A DNA stretch of 64,000 nucleotides. Source: Moringa oleifera. Taxonomy: Eukaryota > Streptophyta > Magnoliopsida > Brassicales > Moringaceae. A program made the translations under genes and the position numbers. The stretch spans positions 622,501 to 686,500 of the forward strand of contig JAJFZO010000609.1 in assembly GCA_021397835.1 (NCBI GenBank). Direction: 5' to 3'. The notes beneath the pieces are model-generated. The model made no database searches, was not told the DNA's origin, and saw nothing but the letters and a program-made list of their open reading frames with translations. This document shows, piece by piece, positions 58,200-64,000 of this stretch. Position 1 is the first letter of the stretch; every line of letters begins with the position of its first letter.

Positions 58200-59540
58200 C
58201 TGAAATAAACAAAAATTAAAAAAAGACTCCAATTCATTTTAGATATTTCATGAAAAATAACATAATTTCATATGAAACTTAAAAATATAGTTGATTTAAA
58301 AAGGTTATATTATATATTTGAAAAGGTAAGTATTTTTAAAAGTAAATATTTTTCATTTATTCAATAAATATGCTAAAAAATAATATTAAACACTTATTAA
58401 ATAAGTAAAATAATATTTTAGAATAGAAAAATAAAAAGTAACAACAATGAGGGTAACAACAACGAGGGTTGTCCATTTCTTTTAGAAGAAAAACAATACC
58501 ATAACAATAAATTTATAGCATCTCATTTTCAAACAACAAAATAATTATACTAATCAAATTACGTATACTACTTTCCAATAGTTAGATAAAATGAAATATT
58601 TTAGTAGTAATACCACATTGCACAAAAACTTAGGAGAAAAAGGATTAGGATATTTGCGTCTCATGAACTAATTCTTTTAAGAGAGAAAAAGAAGATGAGA
58701 AGGAAATTTAGTAAAAGGGAAATTGAGGACTATTGATCTAAATCGATGATGTGGATAAAGAAGTTTGAAGATATTATTTGGGTTGTGTTATTATGATGTT
58801 TACATAAAACTGCAAATGTAATGGACAAGTAAAAAGTTAAGATGGAAGGTTTTGGTGATGGGGCAAAATTTTGATATGTTTCTTTGAGCTTCACTAGACA
58901 CTTTGTACGTATAGTTTTTGGAACTAAGAACTCTTTGTTGCCTATGTTAGGTTGTTCGTACTTTCTAAAGTAGGAAAAATCAATTGCATTTGTGCTTCAT
59001 GCTATCATTTAAATTGCAAAGAGTGTTTCATTTGATGTAGTCAACTGCAAGTGTAGAATGAGAAGCAGTTTGTGAGGTTACTATTAATAATAAGGTTCAC
59101 TATTCTACTAGGACAAGATTGTTTCAAATTAACTGCTCATTCTTAGTGATTACATAATTGCACATAGGATTCTTTCATATTTGAAGTACACTAGTTCATG
59201 TGAGGCTTTTATTGGAATTCCATGTTGAATATCTATGTTAATGGTAATTTGGTTATATTAGATTATGTATTGATGTATGAGTTTTATGAATTTACCATTG
59301 TATGACATGAAGGATGGTAGAAGTTTGCACATATTTATATTATTCAAGCAACATATCGATCTAGTGCATTTGGCGGGATTCTTGTAGGATAAGCTTTGCA
59401 GGCAATTAGCTCAGTTGTGGTTTGCACCAACTCTAGACCAAAGGTGTACAAGACTTGTTTTGTTTACATAGCATGGCTTCACTTGATTGGTTCAGTGGAT
59501 TAATTCCTCTGTCATATGCTCATCACGTCTGGCTGCTTTA
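58200..59540. other. Intergenic DNA between the hAT relic and the next repeat array
   Basis: 58200-58640 is AT-rich and may be the remaining hAT 5' side. From 58640 to 59540 composition is more balanced, but every frame is interrupted. I recognise no domain. Confidence 0.45.
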
Positions 59541-59890
59541 CAAAATATTGGTATTTTCTAATAGAATTTAATTTTATTTAAATTTTTCATAAGAATTTCT
59601 TTATGTAAAAAAATTTAATGAAAATTTCCACAAAACTTTGTTCTATTGGAATTTTCATTGGAAAAATACTTTAGAAATTTCTTCATTCAAAAATTTGAAT
59701 GGTAACTCAAATAGAATTATATTTTATTAAAAAACCATTTTATAATTTTAATGGTATTTTTTGTTACAAAATTAATTTTTATTTTTCAAAACAAAATATT
59801 TACAATTTAAAAGTTGATAACAATTATTTTTTGAGAACTCCAACAATATATTTTAATGGTAAACACTACTGAAATTTTGAAAGTTGATTT
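59540..59890. repeat. Array of ATTGGAATTTTCATTGGAA motifs, similar to 60-930
   Basis: Phrases such as TCTATTGGAATTTTCATTGG, TTTAATGAAAATTTCC, AGAAATTTCTTCATTC and TTTTAATGGTATTTTTTG recur in both orientations, as in the array at the left edge of the window. Probably another CACTA-type subterminal fragment. No coding sequence is next to it. Confidence 0.4.
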
Positions 59891-60559
59891 TTAATTTTAT
59901 CTTGTTTGAAAGAGTAATTTAAATTATTTAATTTAAAAAATCAAATGCATATTCCATCCAAGTATACCATTGCAATGTTGCAAAAATATTTTTTTTTTTT
60001 AAAAGGGATAGTGGATTGGCATGTTTGACATATTAATAATTATGTCAATTTCAATGAAGTGACAAAAATGTCCTCCAAAAATAAGAATTATTTAGTATCA
60101 TTTTCAAAAACATGATTTGAAAATAAATTAAAAATAATTGTCTTATAATATTTTTATTAGTTTGTTTTTATCAATTTTTTGTTTAATGTAGATCAATTCA
60201 TATTAATATTGACTTTGTTTAACTAGAATGATGTTAAAATTTTAATTATAATAATTTTTAGATTAAACTAAATAATTTATTATTTCAACTTGAAAGAAAA
60301 TTTTAATAAAATCAATATATTAATTATTCTAATAGTATTGAAGTTAATTTTGGTATGAAATTCATGCTATACAAATATGTTAATCATTGACAATTGAGAA
60401 ACATAATTTAACAAACATGTAAATATCATATTACAGTAATAAAATCGATTTCGTAATAAAATTACTAATGAATTTGAGTGCAACTTGTATTGTGTAATTC
60501 TTTAGTATCTTAAGATGTTTTGAGAAATTATTGAGTTAGTTAGATACAAGAGATGAAAG

Positions 60560-63500
60560 AGTAAGAGAGAACTGGGTTGAGGGTGTATGATCCCTATGGG
60601 TTTATCAAGTGAAAATTGAGAGAAAAGAGTTCGAATTTGTGAAATATAAGAAGATCAGTGATAGTTAAATGGTGATTGACTGTAATGGAGGGCATTTTTG
60701 GTTATGGTTGCTTGATTCCTTGATGCGAAAAGGGAAAATCTAAGCATAATGGAAAGGATATGATACACTGGTTTTCTTGTCAAAGGATGTGAATCACTTA
60801 GGGCCTTTTTTGCAGCTCATGGAGTTTAAAGGGTATGGATATAAATCGTTAATTTTTCCATATAAAGGCAATGGTGAAGGATGGATCAAGGTCATGGATT
60901 CTGTGGAAAAGGTGTGTGAGCAAAATGAATAGAATGGATGAGGGAGTAAGGCATCATAGAAGGCTTACAAATAAAAAATGATGGGAAAGGAAAGGACATA
61001 TGGGGATGTTGGGGAGCAAGTCTGGTGCCTTAGTTGTAATTATCGATTCAAATTTTGGAGGGCAAAGGATAAAGAGATTGAAGGATGCCACAACAATTCG
61101 ATGATGAGATTTTGAAATTAGTTCTCATGGTAGTGATGGTGGGTAGCACATTTAAATCTCTGAGAAATGGATTCGGTTCAAGTTTATAGGTAAGAAAAAT
61201 GATGCCTAATGTGTTCAAGTTGCAGTATGCGAGTCTGGATATTAAGCCCCAAGCTGGTGGTCTAAAGATACTGGGCTCTAGGGTTATGGGTAAATGGGTT
61301 ACAAAATACCCAACTCGAAACCATTAAAGATAAGTAGTTTCAACTTGAAGAGGAAGGTTTTGGATCAGACCCCATTTTGATACTATGATGCAATAGTCTT
61401 TCTTTAGTTAGATTAATGACACCAACCCCAACAGAGGTGGCCAGAAATGTTGTTCTAAAACTGACATGGAGAGGCAACAATGATTATGGTGTTTGTAGAA
61501 ACAATATAGGGGTTTAGTTCACCATTTAACTCCAAGCCCAACTGAAGGTTAGGTAAGATAATAGAATGGGAAGACAAAATAGTAAAAGAGCTAATAATCA
61601 AGGCGAAGGCTTTAGAAGCCACAGTGGATAGGTCTATTGATTGAAATGCAGAATCAGTGACGATGGAAGGAGATTGGAAAAATAAGGATGATAGAAAGTG
61701 GGTGTAGGGAGGAAGGTTGCTTAAGTGCTAGAAAAAGTAACAAAAGGTAAAATGATTTTGATGGTTGCATTAGAAAGGGAAGATGGAATAGACACTTTAA
61801 GGGAATGCAAATCAAAAAAGAGTTGCATGAATTTTTAAAAAAGGATTGAAGAGGAGACAAAATGAATAGAAAGCAAAATGTTATAAGGTACACCAATATG
61901 AAAGGATAGCTTCAAAGATGCAACTCACCAAAAAAGGAACAACAGTAGAAGCCAAAGCATTGCTAAGTCTCAATATAACATTAGAAAATCAATATGGATT
62001 GATGGAATTATAGAATGGTGAAGTTGATCAAAAAAAAAATAATAATAACAAGTGTAGTGGTTGTATGGGACGGGATTATTGAGCTAACAAAGTATGAGTG
62101 GCAATTAGCAATACTAAATAGGGTGTTGAAAGAAAATGAAAAAAATATGTAAAATAGTAGGAGTTTCTTCTTACAGGAGAGGAAAAGAAGTAGTAAGTAA
62201 AGAATTAAAATACTTGGAATTTTTAGTCAACTATGAGAAATTGGGAAAAATTAAAGAAAGTTGTAAGGGTGGGAAGAAAGTGGGAGGGAGTATGTGATCA
62301 TGATGTATAGAATTCTTTCTTGAAATATTAGGGGACTGAATGGATTTGAAGAATGTGATGGTCAAATTCATATCAAAGAAATTGATGGTAAATGAGCATG
62401 CATTCAAGGGATAAAAATTGAAACTATGAATAAAGGGATAATAAGCAGTGTGTGGGGAGTAAGAGGAGTGGAGTAAAAAGCTTTAATAGCTCAAAAGCAC
62501 GCGGGTGGTGTACTTGTAATGTGAAATGAGAAATTAGATAGATGTTTGAAATATTGGATAAGAGTGGAATCTATCTCTTGCATTTTTCAAAAAATAAGGA
62601 TGAATTTGAATGTATATTTACAAGAGTATATAGTAGTAGTGTGGTGGAGAAACGAACCAAGTTATAGGAAGAGTTAAAAGAGTGTAAAAGACAGTGAAAC
62701 ATATTTTAGGTAATAGGAAGAGATTTCAACATTATGTTGTATGCACATAAAAGGATCGAGAATAGTGGAGATAGTACTAGCTCTAACAAGTTTCTAGATA
62801 TGGTATTGAAATCTTCAAGTGATAGATTTACCACTTCTGGGGACACTTTAATCTTTAAGAGAATCCAACTTTATCAAAAATTGATCACTTTGTTATTTCA
62901 AGCCAATGGAAATAGAGGTCTTCAAGAACAAATCAAAGGTTCTTCATCAGGTCAACATTAGATCATAACCCAATTTTACTTAAGATGGATGATATCACGT
63001 GGGAATCTCCTCTATTTAATTTGAGAATATGTGGCTTAAGGTGGAAGGATGATTCAAGGCTCTTATTAAGAAGTGGTGGAAAGAAAAAAAAGGTAAGTGG
63101 TCATACAAGTTATGTGGTGGGACGTAAGCTTAAAGATTTGAAAAGTAGCATAAAGAAATAGAAGAAAGATCATTTTGGGGACATTAGGAGGAGAAAGGAA
63201 GGCTTATGGGGAGAGTTAGGGAAGGTAGAGGAAAAGGAGAGGCTTAGATGAGTTAAAAATTGAGAGAGTAAATATTCAGAACAAATTGACTATAATACTT
63301 TAGATGAAAGAAATCTCATAGAGGAAAAAATTGAGAGTTTTTTAGCTTAAGAAAAGGGATATGAACATTTGTTTTTTTTTTTTTTCATTGAATGATGAAT
63401 ATGCATTGAAAGAACAATTTCATTAATATGATCAAATTTGATAGGGAAAGGGTGAAAGAGTAAGAAGAGTTGATACGAAGGGTAAGCAAATTTTGTTTAC

Positions 63501-64000
63501 AACTTTATAATGAGCAATGGGAGAGAAGATCAATAATTGTTGGCTACAATTCAATATCATAGATAGTGAGCTGTAAGTTCGATTAGAGAGACTTTTGAGG
63601 AAAAAAAGGTACATTAGGCACTTATATCTAGTGAGGGCTAAAGTACCAAGTCCAGAGGGGTTCACTATAGCTTTTTTCCAAAAAAAATAAAAAAACTATG
63701 AAGAAAGATAAATTGCGATTAAGAGTTTCATGATAGTGAAACGTTTATATGTTCTTTGAATTTAACTTTTTTTGTGATGATTTTTAAAAAAACAAGGGCT
63801 ACAAATTCACGAGATTATCATCCAATTAGCCTTATGGGTGAGCCTACAAGCCAATAGTAAAAGTCCTTGTAAAAAGATTCAAAAAGGTAACGGAAATGGT
63901 GATAAGTCCAAACCAAAATGGTTTCATAAGATGAAGGCAAATTTTTTATGCGATGTCAATTATAAATAGTTGATCATTAATTAAAGAAGGAGAAAAAGAA
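60560..64000 (+). pseudogene. L1-type LINE relic, cut by the window edge
   Basis: Plus-strand text in the order of a plant L1 element. The region before 62300 is a poorly preserved ORF1. The endonuclease begins near 62305 (NIRGLNGFEE, matching the WNxRGLG start). KFLDMVL and SGDTLIF follow, then SSGQH and a DHNPILL-type motif near 62960. The linker at 63050-63330 reads ALIKKWWKEKK, KLKDLKSS, DHFGDIRRRKEGLWGELGKV, and KNWESKYSEQIDYNTLDE. Reverse transcriptase blocks come last: KSRGVHYSFFPKK (about 63650), NSRDYHPISLMGE (about 63815) and FKKVTEMVISPNQNGFI (about 63870-63930). The YADD catalytic core would lie beyond 64000. Stops, frame shifts and a T15 run (63371-63385) break it. The 75-codon ORF at 62734-62961 is part of it. 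The 5' limit is an estimate. Confidence 0.72.

Noticed and set aside
1..64000. tRNA or rRNA genes
   Set aside because: I looked for B-box-like GGTTCGANNCC and clover-leaf ends and saw none; a tRNAscan run would be decisive.

Overview
The window is nuclear DNA of a flowering plant, most likely a eudicot. It is very AT-rich, has spliced genes with GT-AG introns and plant-type transposon families, and encodes proteins closest (from memory) to Arabidopsis-type bHLH35 and PRCC. It shows no bacterial, organellar or viral gene layout. Most open reading frames over 60 codons are chance ORFs in AT-rich or tandem-repeat DNA. Only two host genes can be supported in full.

Host genes. (1) A bHLH transcription factor of the bHLH35 type lies on the minus strand at 3589-7155. 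It has five exons and 241 codons. Its last exon (3589-3678) is separated from the others by a 2.46-kb intron. (2) A PRCC-domain protein lies on the plus strand at 48262-54593. It has two exons and 465 codons, and a 4.9-kb intron holding a decayed Ty1/copia retrotransposon in antisense orientation.

Mobile DNA fills most of the rest. At 11698-20217 is a Mutator-like element (MULE) of 8,520 bp with both ends visible: imperfect inverted termini starting GAGGAAA and a perfect 9-bp target duplication, AATTTTTAA. It carries two convergent gene relics, a DUF1985/Ulp1-type C48 cysteine protease on the plus strand and a MULE transposase with SWIM and CCHC zinc motifs on the minus strand. Arrays of a GTTACGA-type motif and an exact 51-bp tandem repeat lie between and around them. 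At about 25.6-39.1 kb is a CACTA (En/Spm) element region with a TNP2-type transposase relic, a Transposase_24-like relic, repeat arrays, and an apparent nested gypsy-type retroelement at 32.7-37.4 kb. A second, inverted CACTA relic lies at 42.8-45.4 kb, and a third trace at 0.06-1.25 kb. A hAT transposase relic (BED finger to dimerisation domain) is at 55.2-58.2 kb. An L1-type LINE relic runs off the right edge from about 60.6 kb. Gypsy gag fragments lie at 10.4 and 20.9 kb.

Regulatory and unassigned DNA. A G-box / TGACGTCA / G-box cluster at 24021-24049 opens a GC-richer stretch to about 24.96 kb with no recognisable gene. A small GC-richer island at 46.9-47.2 kb has overlapping ORFs on both strands that I cannot name. 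No tRNA, rRNA or CRISPR was found.
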